Part shown: positions 52,431 through 62,445 of the stretch, one piece after another
How the letters are laid out: each line of letters opens with the position of its first letter
Numbering within the stretch: the stretch's first letter is position 1
Source: Ignavibacteriales bacterium
GTDB taxonomy: Bacteria; Bacteroidota; Ignavibacteria; Ignavibacteriales; Melioribacteraceae
DNA: 64,000 nt
Reading direction: 5' to 3'
Assembly (NCBI GenBank): GCA_026390775.1
Contig: JAPLFF010000003.1
Location: 434,001-498,000 of the forward strand
The notes under the pieces: model-generated
What the model saw: only the letters and a program-made list of their open reading frames with translations
The model's database searches: none
What the model was told of the DNA's origin: nothing
Position numbers and translations under genes: made by a program

Positions 52431-53684
52431 ATGCCAATGGATATCTCAGAGCTGCAATCAAAAAAGATTGTAGATCTCTACAAAATCGCTAAAGATTTTT
52501 CAATAGCCGGTTACAGCGATCTCCGCAAACAAGAACTCATCTTCAAAATTTTAGAAGCTCAATCACAAAAAGACGGTCTTACATTTTCAAAAGGAGTGTT
52601 GGAAGTCTTAGCCGATGGATATGGTTTCCTGCGTTCGGCAGATTATAATTATCTGCCTTCGCCGGATGATATTTATGTTTCACCTTCACAGATCAAAAGG
52701 TTCAGTTTAAGAACAGGTGATTTTGTAAGCGGTCAGGTTCGCCCGCCAAAAGAAGGTGAAAGATTTTTTGCTTTATTACGTGTTGAAGCTGTTAATGGAA
52801 AAGATCCGGAAGCGATCCGCGAAAGAACTTTATTTGACAACTTAACTCCGCTTTATCCTACGAAAAGATTAAAATTGGAATCTGCACCAGGTGAGTATTC
52901 TATGCGTATCATAGATATGCTTTCTCCAATCGGTAAAGGGCAAAGAGGTTTAATCGTTTCTCCTCCGAAAGCCGGTAAGACAGTATTATTACAAAAAGTA
53001 GCCAACTCATTATCAAGAAATCATCCGGAAGTAAAAATTATAATGTTGTTAATAGATGAACGTCCTGAAGAAGTAACAGATATGCAGCGTTCAGTTCAGG
53101 CAGAAGTTATAAGCTCAACTTTTGATGAACCGGCAGAGCGACACGTTCAAGTTGCCAATATGGTTATTGAAAAAGCAAAACGAATGGTTGAAGCCGGTGA
53201 TGATGTGGTGATCTTACTAGACTCGATTACACGTCTTGCACGCGCACATAATACAGTTATTCCTCACAGCGGAAGAATATTATCCGGAGGTGTTGATGCG
53301 AACGCACTTCACAAACCGAAAAGATTTTTTGGAGCCGCAAGAAATACTGAAGACGGTGGAAGTTTAACAATCATTGCTACAGCATTAATTGATACGGGGA
53401 GTAGAATGGATGAAGTAATTTTTGAAGAGTTCAAAGGAACCGGTAATATGGAATTGGTTCTTGATAGAAGTTTATCTGATAAGAGAATATTCCCGGCAAT
53501 TGATGTTAATAAATCCGGAACAAGAAAAGAAGAATTATTACAAAAAGAAGACGAATTAAGTAAAGTCTGGATCCTCAGGAAAATTATTAGTGAATTTGAT
53601 TCTGCAGAAGCAATGGAATTTCTTTTAGATAAGATGAGAGGGACAAAAAATAATAAAGAATTCATGCTTAGTATGAATAGTTAA
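52431..53684 (+). CDS. rho: Transcription termination factor Rho
   Basis: Hexameric RNA helicase for factor-dependent termination. The 417-aa product has the Rho_N helical part (residues 1-45), a cold-shock RNA-binding domain (about 50-125) and the RecA-like motor: Walker [17 protein letters not shown], Walker [17 protein letters not shown], and the Q/R-loop region [22 protein letters not shown]. There is no long N-terminal insertion, unlike many Bacteroidota Rho proteins. ATG 52431 follows a 147-base gap. Confidence 0.97.
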   Translation: MPMDISELQSKKIVDLYKIAKDFSIAGYSDLRKQELIFKILEAQSQKDGLTFSKGVLEVLADGYGFLRSADYNYLPSPDDIYVSPSQIKRFSLRTGDFVSGQVRPPKEGERFFALLRVEAVNGKDPEAIRERTLFDNLTPLYPTKRLKLESAPGEYSMRIIDMLSPIGKGQRGLIVSPPKAGKTVLLQKVANSLSRNHPEVKIIMLLIDERPEEVTDMQRSVQAEVISSTFDEPAERHVQVANMVIEKAKRMVEAGDDVVILLDSITRLARAHNTVIPHSGRILSGGVDANALHKPKRFFGAARNTEDGGSLTIIATALIDTGSRMDEVIFEEFKGTGNMELVLDRSLSDKRIFPAIDVNKSGTRKEELLQKEDELSKVWILRKIISEFDSAEAMEFLLDKMRGTKNNKEFMLSMNS

Positions 53685-53691
53685 TCAATTT

Positions 53692-54978
53692 ATGGAAAGC
53701 ATGGTTCGATTGAATTTTAAAAAAATATCTTTCTTTTTTTTATTTTCTTTTTTAGTTACTATTTCGGCACAACAAAGAGAAAGACACTTTCAGTTTTCAA
53801 GGGTACCAATCTTTTTAGAGAAGAATATTTTCTTTTATGATAGTTCTTCTGTCTGTTATTTTTCATATAGAATCCCATTTAAGGAATTATTTTTTACAAA
53901 GAACGACAATAAATATACTGCTGGATTTGTCTTTGACCTTGAAATCAAAAACGCTGATAAAATTGTTGATCGAAAATCCTTAAAAAAATCAGTTGTTGTT
54001 AACTCTTATGAAGAGACTAAAGCTGTTGATAATTATGCCCAGGGTGTTCTGAGTATTGAAAACAAAAGTCAAGAATATGTAATCTATCCTTATATAAGTA
54101 TAATAAACAGCAATCAAAACATTCCACTTGATTCAATATCTGTTCACAATAATCTAATCCTTAAAGAAAAGATTGGCAGACCAATCGTGGTTCAGAATAA
54201 TGAATCTCTGTGTGAATCAAAGAATAGCTTTCAGCTTGTTAATTTTATGAATACAATACCGTTCTCTCTCAATAATTATTCAATTCTCATCCCGGTTTTA
54301 GATTCAACAGCGAAGGAATTGAATATAAAAATCGAACAAGATGGGAAGGAAAAAGTTAATCAAAAAATTACTGATTACTTCCATAATGGATATGATCTCA
54401 AAGAATGTGAAAATATGATTGTTCTTTATTCCGATAAGAAACTTCTGAATACAAAGTATTTTATTATGAAAAATTTTAGTTATTTTCTAGAAGAAGGGAA
54501 TGCTCGATTAATAATCTCGAGAGACAATGCAAAGCCGGTTGAGTTTGAATTTATTGTTCTATGGAATGATAAACCTAAATCTCTTATGAATCCTGAATTC
54601 GCAATTCAAGCTCTCGGAGCTATTGAAAGCGCACAAAAAATAGAAACACTATTAGATTCAGATAAAAATGAATATGCCAAAGTTCTTAAGAAATATTGGG
54701 ATGATAAGACCGGTAACAAGAAATATGCATTCAATGAACTTGAGAACGAATATTACAAACGAGCAGATTATTCGATTGATAATTTCAGTACAGTTAGTTA
54801 TCCTAATGGTACGAAATCTGACCGTGGGAAAATATATATGAAGTACGGTAAACCTGATGAGATAAAACGGGAGTATTCAAATTCGAACATTGTTGTAGAA
54901 ATTTGGAAATACCCAAAACTAAAAAAAGAATTCTCTTTTACGGATAAATCGGGATTAGGGAACTATACGTTAGACTAA
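53692..54978 (+). CDS. GWxTD-domain secreted protein
   Basis: 428 aa with a signal peptide (ISFFFLFSFLVTISAQ). The C-terminal NGTKSDRGKIYMKYGKPDEI matches the core of the GWxTD domain, common in Bacteroidota/Acidobacteriota and of unknown function. The middle is beta-rich. Two in-frame ATGs (53692 and 53701) are possible. It lies seven bases after rho and four before pdxA, so it is cotranscribed with housekeeping genes. Confidence 0.8.
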   Translation: MESMVRLNFKKISFFFLFSFLVTISAQQRERHFQFSRVPIFLEKNIFFYDSSSVCYFSYRIPFKELFFTKNDNKYTAGFVFDLEIKNADKIVDRKSLKKSVVVNSYEETKAVDNYAQGVLSIENKSQEYVIYPYISIINSNQNIPLDSISVHNNLILKEKIGRPIVVQNNESLCESKNSFQLVNFMNTIPFSLNNYSILIPVLDSTAKELNIKIEQDGKEKVNQKITDYFHNGYDLKECENMIVLYSDKKLLNTKYFIMKNFSYFLEEGNARLIISRDNAKPVEFEFIVLWNDKPKSLMNPEFAIQALGAIESAQKIETLLDSDKNEYAKVLKKYWDDKTGNKKYAFNELENEYYKRADYSIDNFSTVSYPNGTKSDRGKIYMKYGKPDEIKREYSNSNIVVEIWKYPKLKKEFSFTDKSGLGNYTLD

Positions 54979-54981
54979 AAA

Positions 54982-55968
54982 ATGAAAACACTTGCGTTTA
55001 CATGCGGTGACATAAACGGTATCGGTCCGGAAATCTGTATAAAGACCATCAATCAGATCTATAGCCCGGCTGAAAGAAAAATTGTATTATTTTGTCCTTC
55101 AAATATTATTGAAGAAGAATTACTCAGCACTACTCATTCATTTAGTTATCAGATAATTAAAGATAAATTCCCGCAAAATTTAGATCCTTCATATGTTACG
55201 ATCATAAATATCGGTAACTATAAACAGCAAGTTGGCAAACCAACTATCTTTTCTGGTAAAGCTGCGTTCGCATCGCTAAAGAGAGCTTATGAAGCTGTAT
55301 CATTAAAATTAGCCGATGCAATTATTACAGCTCCGGTTTCAAAAACAGCATTTAAATATGCCGGAATAAAATATCCCGGACAAACTGAGATACTTGCAAA
55401 ATTTTCTAAATCAAAAAATTATTTGATGGTTTTTCTATCTAATAAATTTATTTGCGGATTGACAACAATACATGAACCAATAAATCATGTAAGCAAGCTG
55501 ATAACAAAACAAAGAGTTGTTGCTGCTATTAAAACCCTTCACGATACTTTAGTAAAAGATTTAGACAAAAGTTCACCAAAGATTGCAGTTCTTGGATTAA
55601 ATCCGCATGCTGGAGAGAATGGGTACATCGGAAAAGAAGAATTATTATCTATAGCTCCCGCTTTAAGATCAGTCAAAAATATTTCAGTAGAGGGTCCTTT
55701 TGTACCGGATGCTTTTTTCGGCAATCATAAGTATGAAGATTACGATGCTGTTCTAGGTATGTACCATGATCAAGTCTTAATACCTTTTAAGATGATGAAT
55801 TTTAATAGTGGTGTAAATTATACAGCAGGACTTCCAATCATTCGCACTTCACCAGATCACGGGACAGGATTTGATATTGCAGGCCGCGGAATTGCTAATC
55901 CACAAAGCATGCTTGAAGCAGTTAAATGGGCAGAAAAAATAATTACGAACCGGAGACAAAAAAAATAA
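54982..55968 (+). CDS. pdxA: 4-hydroxythreonine-4-phosphate dehydrogenase
   Basis: NAD-dependent step of the DXP-dependent vitamin B6 route. It has 328 aa; GDINGIGPEICIK at the N-terminus, the metal and substrate segments YPGQTEILAKF and MYHDQVLIPFKMMNF, and RTSPDHGTGFDIAG are typical. The 3' end overlaps the next gene by 43 bases in a different frame. Confidence 0.95.
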   Translation: MKTLAFTCGDINGIGPEICIKTINQIYSPAERKIVLFCPSNIIEEELLSTTHSFSYQIIKDKFPQNLDPSYVTIINIGNYKQQVGKPTIFSGKAAFASLKRAYEAVSLKLADAIITAPVSKTAFKYAGIKYPGQTEILAKFSKSKNYLMVFLSNKFICGLTTIHEPINHVSKLITKQRVVAAIKTLHDTLVKDLDKSSPKIAVLGLNPHAGENGYIGKEELLSIAPALRSVKNISVEGPFVPDAFFGNHKYEDYDAVLGMYHDQVLIPFKMMNFNSGVNYTAGLPIIRTSPDHGTGFDIAGRGIANPQSMLEAVKWAEKIITNRRQKK

Positions 55969-56699
55969 TTACCGTAAACAATTACTCCGCTATTGCAGAG
56001 ATTTATCCACACATAATGCGTTCCATCAATTATGAAAAATGGGCTGATTACATTTATCAAATTAGTAAAGAAGTAAAGAAAAAAAATATTTCAGTATTAG
56101 AACTTGCGGGTGGAACAGGACATATTGCAGCTAATCTCAGCTCTAGAATAAAAAAAATTATCATTTCAGATTTATCCTTCTCAATGTTGTCATATCTTAA
56201 AAATTTCCAATTATTAAAAATATGCTGCGATATGAAATCTCTTCCGTTTAAAAAGAAGTTTGATTTTATTTTCTCCACATTTGATAGTGTAAATTATCTT
56301 AACAAGAAAGAGAATATTAATAAATTGTTAGACGGCGTCAGTAATTGTCTAACTGATAACGGACTATTTGCTTTTGATGTTAGTCTTGAAAAAAATAGTT
56401 TGAAATATGAGAAGTATCTTAACCGAAGAGGTAAGGTAAATGGTGTAGTTTTTCAGCAGAGAAGTTTCTTTGATAAACGTACTCGAATTCATTATAATCA
56501 CTTTGAATTAATACTTGCCAATGGCAAAAAGGTTGAGGAAATTCACAAACAGAAAATTTACTTATTCGAAGATTATTTTAATTTTATTGATAAGTCGGAT
56601 TTTTATGTACACAAATGTTATAAAGCATTTACTTTCGAAAATGCAGATGCAGAAACAGAACGGGCACAATTTATCTTAAAGAAAAAATCTTATGCTTAG
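55926..56699 (+). CDS. Class I SAM-dependent methyltransferase
   Basis: 257 aa. VLELAGGTGHIAANL is SAM motif I and IISDLSFSMLSYLKN is the acidic-loop region; FDFIFSTFDSVNYL is the motif IV region. The C-terminal half is a beta-rich insert seen in several small-molecule methyltransferases. The start at ATG 55926 lies inside pdxA without a good ribosome binding site, so the first 15 residues are less certain; no ATG follows until 56017. Substrate unknown. Confidence 0.75.
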   Translation: MGRKNNYEPETKKIITVNNYSAIAEIYPHIMRSINYEKWADYIYQISKEVKKKNISVLELAGGTGHIAANLSSRIKKIIISDLSFSMLSYLKNFQLLKICCDMKSLPFKKKFDFIFSTFDSVNYLNKKENINKLLDGVSNCLTDNGLFAFDVSLEKNSLKYEKYLNRRGKVNGVVFQQRSFFDKRTRIHYNHFELILANGKKVEEIHKQKIYLFEDYFNFIDKSDFYVHKCYKAFTFENADAETERAQFILKKKSYA

Positions 56700-57378
56700 T
56701 TTTAATCACGTTGATTTTCAATATTCAAATCAACCGGTCTTTAATGACTTAAATCTTCAAGTAAGTCAAGGCGAGTTTGTTTTTCTGATCGGTAAGAGCG
56801 GAGTGGGAAAAACTACCTTACTCAAAATGATTTATATGGATTTGTTACCCGATTCCGGAGATGTTCAAGTGGGTGATTATTCATCAGAGTCCATACGAAA
56901 TAAAGATCTTCCTTTTTTAAGAAGAAATATCGGAGTTGTATTCCAAGATTTTCAATTGCTTCAAGACAGAAATGTTTACGATAATTTGGCATTCGTTCTT
57001 CAAGTAACGAGCATTCCTAAAAAACAGATTAAAAGAAAAATACTTAATGCACTTTCTGATGTAGGATTGGCGCATAAACAAAACAATATGCCTCACCAAC
57101 TTTCCGGTGGAGAAAAACAACGTGTAGCAATCGCACGTGCAATAATAAATGATCCGTTCTTAGTACTTGCCGATGAGCCAACAGGGAATTTAGACCCTGA
57201 AACAACTGAAGAAATCTTAACAATTCTTAAAAAAATAAATTCTCGAGGAACCTCGATGATCTTTGCTACACATAATTATGAAGTAGTTAGAAGAATAGAT
57301 TCGAAAATAATAAGGTTGGAGGGTGGCAGAGCAGTAAAGGTATTGATCAAAAAGAAAGGGGAACCAGAAACTAATTAA
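56692..57378 (+). CDS. ftsE: Cell-division ABC ATPase FtsE-like
   Basis: 228 aa ABC ATPase. Walker [19 protein letters not shown]-loop VFQDFQLL, signature [14 protein letters not shown], Walker [15 protein letters not shown] and H-loop ATHNYE are complete. Sequence style and length fit FtsE, which works with the permease FtsX, but no ftsX follows: the next gene is convergent. LolD/MacB-type ATPases are the alternative. It overlaps the methyltransferase by eight bases and adk (opposite strand) by eight. Confidence 0.82.
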   Translation: MLSFNHVDFQYSNQPVFNDLNLQVSQGEFVFLIGKSGVGKTTLLKMIYMDLLPDSGDVQVGDYSSESIRNKDLPFLRRNIGVVFQDFQLLQDRNVYDNLAFVLQVTSIPKKQIKRKILNALSDVGLAHKQNNMPHQLSGGEKQRVAIARAIINDPFLVLADEPTGNLDPETTEEILTILKKINSRGTSMIFATHNYEVVRRIDSKIIRLEGGRAVKVLIKKKGEPETN

Positions 57379-58018
57379 TATTTATCATCCCTAAGATTTT
57401 ATTTGTCACTTCTTCTATACTTTGAGTTCCATTAACTTCAATAACACGTGTTTTGTCTGAGTAATAATCAAATACTTGAGAAGTAGTTTCGTGATAAACT
57501 TTTAATCTGCGCTTGATTACTTCTTCATCATCGTCTTTGCGTTTATAGTAACTATTAGTTGATTTACATACATGACAAGTATAATCTTCTTTATATTCGC
57601 TCTTACCGATGATATTTCCGCATTTGTTACAAACTAATCGGTTCGTTAAACGATCAATGATAATATTATCATCTACATTTAATTTGATTATGAATGACTT
57701 TTCAATGTAAAGTTCTGCAAAAATATTATCGAGTATTTTTGCTTGAGCAATCGTTCTAGGAAAACCATCTAATATAAATCCGTTTTTACATTTATCTTCT
57801 TTTAAAACTTCTAAGATAATTCCTGCCATAACATCATCAGGTACAAGTTCGCCTTTCTCCACAATAGCTTTTGCCTTTTTACCAAGTTCTGATTCTTTTT
57901 TAATTGCTTCACGTAAAATATCGCCAGTTGAGATATGAGCAATGTCCATCTTTAAAGCCAAAATTTTTGCTTGTGTTCCTTTACCAACTCCTGGTGAACC
58001 AAAAATTATTATTTGCAT
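57371..58018 (-). CDS. adk: Adenylate kinase with zinc LID
   Basis: ATP + AMP to 2 ADP. The 215-aa product has the P-loop IIFGSPGVGKGTQAK, AMP-binding GFPRTIAQA and a LID with four cysteines (CNKCG ... CHVCK), the structural zinc form. It converges on ftsE with an eight-base overlap at the stops. tadA is upstream on the same strand, 85 bases away. Confidence 0.96.
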   Translation of the reverse strand: MQIIIFGSPGVGKGTQAKILALKMDIAHISTGDILREAIKKESELGKKAKAIVEKGELVPDDVMAGIILEVLKEDKCKNGFILDGFPRTIAQAKILDNIFAELYIEKSFIIKLNVDDNIIIDRLTNRLVCNKCGNIIGKSEYKEDYTCHVCKSTNSYYKRKDDDEEVIKRRLKVYHETTSQVFDYYSDKTRVIEVNGTQSIEEVTNKILGMININ

Positions 58019-58103
58019 ATAGATTGTATCTCGTGTGGGTTTGAAGTTGAATAATTTCTAAAAGAAAATTAAACAGAATTGTGAAAAGATGCCAATCAAG
58101 ATT

Positions 58104-58574
58104 TTATTTGGATTCATTTCTTTTTTGTAGAAAGAATTTTTCAATAAGATGTTTAGATTCATCTGCATAAATTCCGGAAAAGACATTAGGTTTATGATTG
58201 TATTTTCCGCTTTCTAAAATGTTAAATAATGATCCGGATGCACCAAATTTCGGTTCATAAATTCCAAAATAAATATTATTTATTCTTGTAAGAAGTATAG
58301 CACCGCAGCACATTACACAAGGTTCAAGAGTTACATAAAGATCGCACTGATCAAGAAATTTTGATTGAAGATGATTAGAAGCAGCTGTAATGGCGAGCAT
58401 TTCAGCATGAGCAGTGGAATCTTTTAACATTTCAACTTGATTATGACCACGTCCGATTATTTTATTTTGATGAACTACAACGGCACCGATAGGGACTTCA
58501 TTTAATTCAACGGCTTTTTCGGCTTCTTGAAGTGCGGCATACATGAATTTGTAAACTTGTTCTTGGAAAAGCAT
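58104..58574 (-). CDS. tadA: tRNA-specific adenosine deaminase
   Basis: Deaminates A34 of tRNA-Arg(ACG) to inosine. The 156-aa product has the zinc and proton-shuttle motif DSTAHAEMLAI and the second zinc motif TLEPCVMCCGAIL; FGASGSLFNIL is also typical. The substrate tRNA gene lies 340 bases upstream on the same strand, with a second tRNA-Arg between them. Confidence 0.95.
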   Translation of the reverse strand: MLFQEQVYKFMYAALQEAEKAVELNEVPIGAVVVHQNKIIGRGHNQVEMLKDSTAHAEMLAITAASNHLQSKFLDQCDLYVTLEPCVMCCGAILLTRINNIYFGIYEPKFGASGSLFNILESGKYNHKPNVFSGIYADESKHLIEKFFLQKRNESK

Positions 58575-58746
58575 AATTAATAATTGAGAATTTAGAATTG
58601 CGAATTATTAACGGAAAAACTGAGACAGAAAATGAGAATGTGATTTTATTAAAATGAAAATGCTGTTAACTTCCAATACTTTATACTCCAGTTGTGGTTG
58701 TTAGTAAAATTCTCAATTCGACATTCTCAATTTGCCATTAAATGAG
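58575..58746. repeat. GAGAATT-type inverted repeats between tadA and tRNA
   Basis: AATTGAGAATTTAGAATTGC near 58580-58600 and, in inverse orientation, AATTCTCAATTCGACATTC near 58709-58728. Such GAGAATT runs are low-complexity dispersed repeats. No gene is visible in this gap. Confidence 0.4.
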
Positions 58747-58820
58747 TACGCCCGGAAGGATTCGAACCCTCAACCCTTTGATCCGAAGTCAAATGCTCTA
58801 TCCAGTTGAGCTACGGGCGC
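58747..58820 (-). tRNA. tRNA-Arg (anticodon UCG)
   Basis: 74 bases on the minus strand. The acceptor arm GCGCCCG pairs with CGGGCGT (first pair G-U), discriminator A. The anticodon stem TTTGA/TCAAA holds the loop CTTCGGA, anticodon TCG. The T-arm has GGTTCGAATCC, and the D-loop has GGATA with the A20 that is typical of tRNA-Arg. The 3' CCA is not encoded. Confidence 0.93.
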
Positions 58821-58913
58821 ATATAAATGTACAATGGTTGGTGTGTCCTTGAAGATGTAAAACAACTAATTTTCCATCAACCTTCATACATCTTTCATCA
58901 ATCATTAATTTTG

Positions 58914-58987
58914 TACACCCGCAGGGATTCGAACCCCGAACCTCTTGATCCGTAGTCAAGTGCTCTATCCAATTAAGCTACGGGTGC
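58914..58987 (-). tRNA. tRNA-Arg (anticodon ACG, inosine substrate)
   Basis: 74 bases on the minus strand. The acceptor arm GCACCCG pairs with CGGGTGT (first pair G-U), discriminator A. The anticodon stem CTTGA/TCAAG holds the loop CTACGGA, anticodon ACG, the usual bacterial target of TadA. The T-arm has GGTTCGAATCC. CCA is not encoded. It is the first gene of the minus-strand group. Confidence 0.93.
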
Positions 58988-59007
58988 ATTAAATCTCATT
59001 AACATTA

Positions 59008-59035
59008 CAAATATAATATTAACAGTTTTAACAAA
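59008..59035 (-). promoter_or_regulatory. Candidate promoter for tRNA-Arg/tadA
   Basis: On the minus strand, TTTG (59035-59032), a 16-base spacer and TATATTTG (59015-59008) lie 20 bases ahead of the tRNA-Arg(ACG) gene. The spacer is a little short for a Bacteroidota-type promoter. Confidence 0.35.
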
Positions 59036-59274
59036 CAATTTAGCATGAAATTGCAACTCACGTATAGTTGTATTGATAATGCTGCTAATTTTTCTCAAAT
59101 TAACAACACAAAAATTCATTAATAAGATAAAAAAGAATGAATAATTATTATCTAACCTCAATAGAAAATTTTTGTTCTCGAAAGCTAAATGAGCTTTTCT
59201 TACGTCCTTGTCCAGATCATTAAAAATCCCCCGTACCTTACCAAAATTTGTATTATTTAATAGGAGATAACTAT

Positions 59275-61107
59275 ATGTGTGGAATTGTAGGATATATTGG
59301 TGATAAAAATTGCGTTCCGATTATAATCGAAGGACTTAAAAGATTAGAATACCGAGGATATGATTCAGCCGGTATAGGAATAATTAATGGTAAAGAATGC
59401 AAAGTTGTTAAGACAAAAGGAAAAGTATCCGAATTAGAAAAACTTGTCTATAAAGAAAAACTCGAATCAAACTTAGGAATCGGACACACGCGCTGGGCTA
59501 CACATGGGGAGCCCAGCACAGTTAATGCCCACCCGCATTTGAATAAAGATAAAACTTTATTTCTCATTCACAACGGAATCATTGAAAACTATTTATCACT
59601 AAAAAAAGGATTACTTAAAGAAGGTTATGAATTCCTAAGTGAAACAGATACAGAAGTACTTGCTCATTTAATAGATCATTACTTAAAACTAAAACACTCA
59701 CTTTTCCAAGCTGTAAGATATGCTTTGAATGAAGTTGAAGGCACTTACGGAATTGCAGTAATCTACAAAGGAGAACCCGATAAAATTATTGCTGCACGAA
59801 AAGGTTCACCGCTTGTTTTAGGAATTGGTGATAATGAAAATTTTGTAGCTTCAGATGTTAATGCATTAATAGCTCACACAAAAAAAGTTGTTTATTTAGA
59901 AGATGGAGAAATAGCTGAAGTTTATAAGGATAAGTTCGAAACCAAGACCGTTGCTGATGAAACAATTATAAAAGAAATTCATCAAGTTGATATGAAGATT
60001 GATGAATTAAGTAAAGGCGGATACGCTCATTACATGCTAAAAGAAATTATGGATCAACCCGAATCAATCTACAATTCTATGAGAGGCAGATTAGTTTATG
60101 ATGAAGGAGTTCCTAAACTTGGTGGTTTACAAGGATTTGAAGAAAGAATAATTAATTCAAGAAGGATTATCCTTGCTGCTTGCGGCACATCTTGGCATGC
60201 TGCTTTAGTAGGTGAATATATGATTGAGCAGTTTGCTGGTAAAGCAGTAGAGGTTGAATATGCATCTGAGATGCGTTATAGAAATCCGATAATTGATAAA
60301 GATGATACAGTTATTTTTATTTCTCAAAGCGGTGAAACTGCTGATACATTGGCTGCAATGAAAGAAGCAAAGAAAAAGGGTGCATTATGTATCGGTATTT
60401 GTAATGTTGTTGGTAGTACAATTGCACGTGAAAGTGATGCGGGTGTTTATATTCATGCCGGACCGGAAATAGGAGTTGCTTCTACTAAAGCATTCACTTC
60501 TCAGATTGTTGTACTGGCGTTAATAACGTTATTACTTGCTAGAAAACGGAACATGAATTTGCCGCAGGGTCAGGAAATAATAAAGAGTATGCAAGAGCTG
60601 AATAAAAATGTTGAGAAAATACTTGGGCAAAACGAATATATAAAGAGTATCGCAGAAAAATATGCTGACTCAAAAAATTTCTTGTATTTAGGAAGAGGAT
60701 ATCATTTCCCTGTAGCTTTAGAAGGTGCATTAAAACTAAAAGAAATATCCTATATACATGCAGAAGGTTATCCTGCTGCAGAAATGAAACACGGACCCAT
60801 TGCTTTGATTGACGAAAATATGCCTGTAGTTTTTATTGCAATAAAAGATTCAGTTTATGAAAAAGTAATAAGTAATATACAAGAGGTTAAAGCAAGAAAG
60901 GGTAGAATACTTGCTATTGTTAATGAAGGAGATACTCAAATCGAGGAAATGGTTGATCATGTTATAAAAATTCCGAAAACAAATGAAATCCTTTCACCAA
61001 TTTTGAGTGTTATTCCTTTACAATTAATAGCTTATCATATAGCAGTAATGAAAGGATTGAACGTTGATCAGCCGCGTAATTTAGCAAAGAGCGTAACAGT
61101 TGAATAA
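59275..61107 (+). CDS. glmS: Glutamine-fructose-6-phosphate aminotransferase
   Basis: Makes glucosamine 6-phosphate for cell-wall precursors. The frame extends to a TTG at 59248, but the true start is ATG 59275: it puts Cys at position 2 (MCGIVGYIG), the N-terminal nucleophile, and has TAGGAGAT nine bases upstream. That gives 610 aa. The N-terminal glutaminase includes GHTRWATHGEPS; two SIS domains follow (CGTSWHAALVGEYM; SQSGETADTLAAM; YLGRGYHFPVALEGALKLKE), and it ends in the conserved DQPRNLAKSVTVE. No glmS ribozyme is seen upstream. Confidence 0.97.
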   Translation: MCGIVGYIGDKNCVPIIIEGLKRLEYRGYDSAGIGIINGKECKVVKTKGKVSELEKLVYKEKLESNLGIGHTRWATHGEPSTVNAHPHLNKDKTLFLIHNGIIENYLSLKKGLLKEGYEFLSETDTEVLAHLIDHYLKLKHSLFQAVRYALNEVEGTYGIAVIYKGEPDKIIAARKGSPLVLGIGDNENFVASDVNALIAHTKKVVYLEDGEIAEVYKDKFETKTVADETIIKEIHQVDMKIDELSKGGYAHYMLKEIMDQPESIYNSMRGRLVYDEGVPKLGGLQGFEERIINSRRIILAACGTSWHAALVGEYMIEQFAGKAVEVEYASEMRYRNPIIDKDDTVIFISQSGETADTLAAMKEAKKKGALCIGICNVVGSTIARESDAGVYIHAGPEIGVASTKAFTSQIVVLALITLLLARKRNMNLPQGQEIIKSMQELNKNVEKILGQNEYIKSIAEKYADSKNFLYLGRGYHFPVALEGALKLKEISYIHAEGYPAAEMKHGPIALIDENMPVVFIAIKDSVYEKVISNIQEVKARKGRILAIVNEGDTQIEEMVDHVIKIPKTNEILSPILSVIPLQLIAYHIAVMKGLNVDQPRNLAKSVTVE

Positions 61108-61125
61108 AAATAAATGAGGTAAAAA

Positions 61126-62445
61126 ATGCCAAGAACAAACGTCCTTATTATGGGTGCTGCAGGACGAGATTTCCATAACTTCAATGTATTTTTCAGAGAT
61201 AACGAGAATTACAATGTTGTTGCTTTTACTGCCACTCAAATTCCAAACATCGATGGTAGAATTTATCCTACAGAATTAGCCGGAAAACTTTATCCAAACG
61301 GAATAAAGATTTACGAAGAATCAGAACTTGTAGCTTTAATCAAGAATCTAAAAGTTGATGAAGTAATATTCGCATATTCTGATGTAACTTATGACTATGT
61401 AATGAACAAAGCATCAATTGTAAATGCTGCTGGAGTATCTTTTAGATTAATGGGTTCTGAAGAGACAATGATTAAAAGTACAAAACCTGTTATTGCAGTT
61501 TTAGCAGTTAGAACCGGTTGTGGTAAATCTCAAACTTCAAGAAGAATCGTTTCACTTTTACAGAAAGCAGGGAAGAAAGTTGTTGCAATTCGTCATCCCA
61601 TGCCTTACGGTAATTTAGTGAAACAAAAAGTTCAAAGATTTGCAACAATTGATGATTTAAAAAAACATGAATGCACTATTGAAGAAATAGAAGAATATGA
61701 ACCGCATATTGCACGAGGCGGAGTTATTTACGCTGGTGTTGATTATGAAGCAATCCTTCGCGAAGCTGAAAAAGAAGCAGATATTATTTTATGGGATGGC
61801 GGAAATAACGATATGTCTTTCTATAAAGCTGATTTAACTTTTACGGTTGTGGATCCGCATAGACCTGGTCACGAAATGCGTTACTATCCCGGCAACACTT
61901 CCTTAAGAATGGCAGACGCTGTAATAATTAATAAAGTAGATTCAGCAGATGAAAATGGAATTGTAACTGTTAGAAATAATATTCACGCTGTAAATCCAAA
62001 AGCGATTGTTATCGAAGCAGCCTCTCCAATAACAGTAGATAAACCTGAACTCATTACGGATAAACGTGTGCTTGTTGTTGAAGACGGTCCAACTCTTACA
62101 CACGGTGAAATGAAATACGGAGCAGGAACTGTGATTGCACGAAAACTTGGTGCAAAAGAAATTGTTGATCCAAGACCTTACACTGTAAATTCAATTTCAG
62201 ATACATTTAAAAAATATCCGAACATTGGTGTACTTCTACCGGCTATGGGTTATGGAGATGAACAAATAAAGGATCTTGAAGAAACAATTAATAAAACAGA
62301 TTGTGATTCTGTTGTAATCGGAACTCCGATTGATCTTGGCAGAATTTTAAAGATCAATAAACCGTCAACAAGAGTAATGTATGAATTGCAGGAAATCGGC
62401 GTGAATACATGCGAGTCAGTTCTTAAATCAAAAGGTCTAATATGA
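61126..62445 (+). CDS. Cyclic 2,3-diphosphoglycerate synthetase-like GTPase
   Basis: 439 aa of the COG2403 type. The N-terminal Rossmann-like part (MGAAGRDFHNFNVFFRDN) is followed by a P-loop (AVRTGCGKSQTSRRIVSLL) and DVIIWDGG-like (DIILWDGGNNDMSF) and NKVD segments. The archaeal member makes cyclic 2,3-diphosphoglycerate; bacterial members have no agreed role that I know of. It overlaps the carbamate kinase gene by ATGA, suggesting a shared reaction or phosphate donor. Confidence 0.8.
   Translation: MPRTNVLIMGAAGRDFHNFNVFFRDNENYNVVAFTATQIPNIDGRIYPTELAGKLYPNGIKIYEESELVALIKNLKVDEVIFAYSDVTYDYVMNKASIVNAAGVSFRLMGSEETMIKSTKPVIAVLAVRTGCGKSQTSRRIVSLLQKAGKKVVAIRHPMPYGNLVKQKVQRFATIDDLKKHECTIEEIEEYEPHIARGGVIYAGVDYEAILREAEKEADIILWDGGNNDMSFYKADLTFTVVDPHRPGHEMRYYPGNTSLRMADAVIINKVDSADENGIVTVRNNIHAVNPKAIVIEAASPITVDKPELITDKRVLVVEDGPTLTHGEMKYGAGTVIARKLGAKEIVDPRPYTVNSISDTFKKYPNIGVLLPAMGYGDEQIKDLEETINKTDCDSVVIGTPIDLGRILKINKPSTRVMYELQEIGVNTCESVLKSKGLI

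Noticed and set aside
52280-52492. 70-codon frame between folC and rho
   Set aside because: It overlaps the rho N-terminus in another frame and begins in the folC stop without a ribosome binding site.
59161-59274. glmS ribozyme or riboswitch ahead of glmS
   Set aside because: I found neither the conserved ribozyme core nor pseudoknot arms; only a 5-bp AAGCT/AGCTT hairpin is present.
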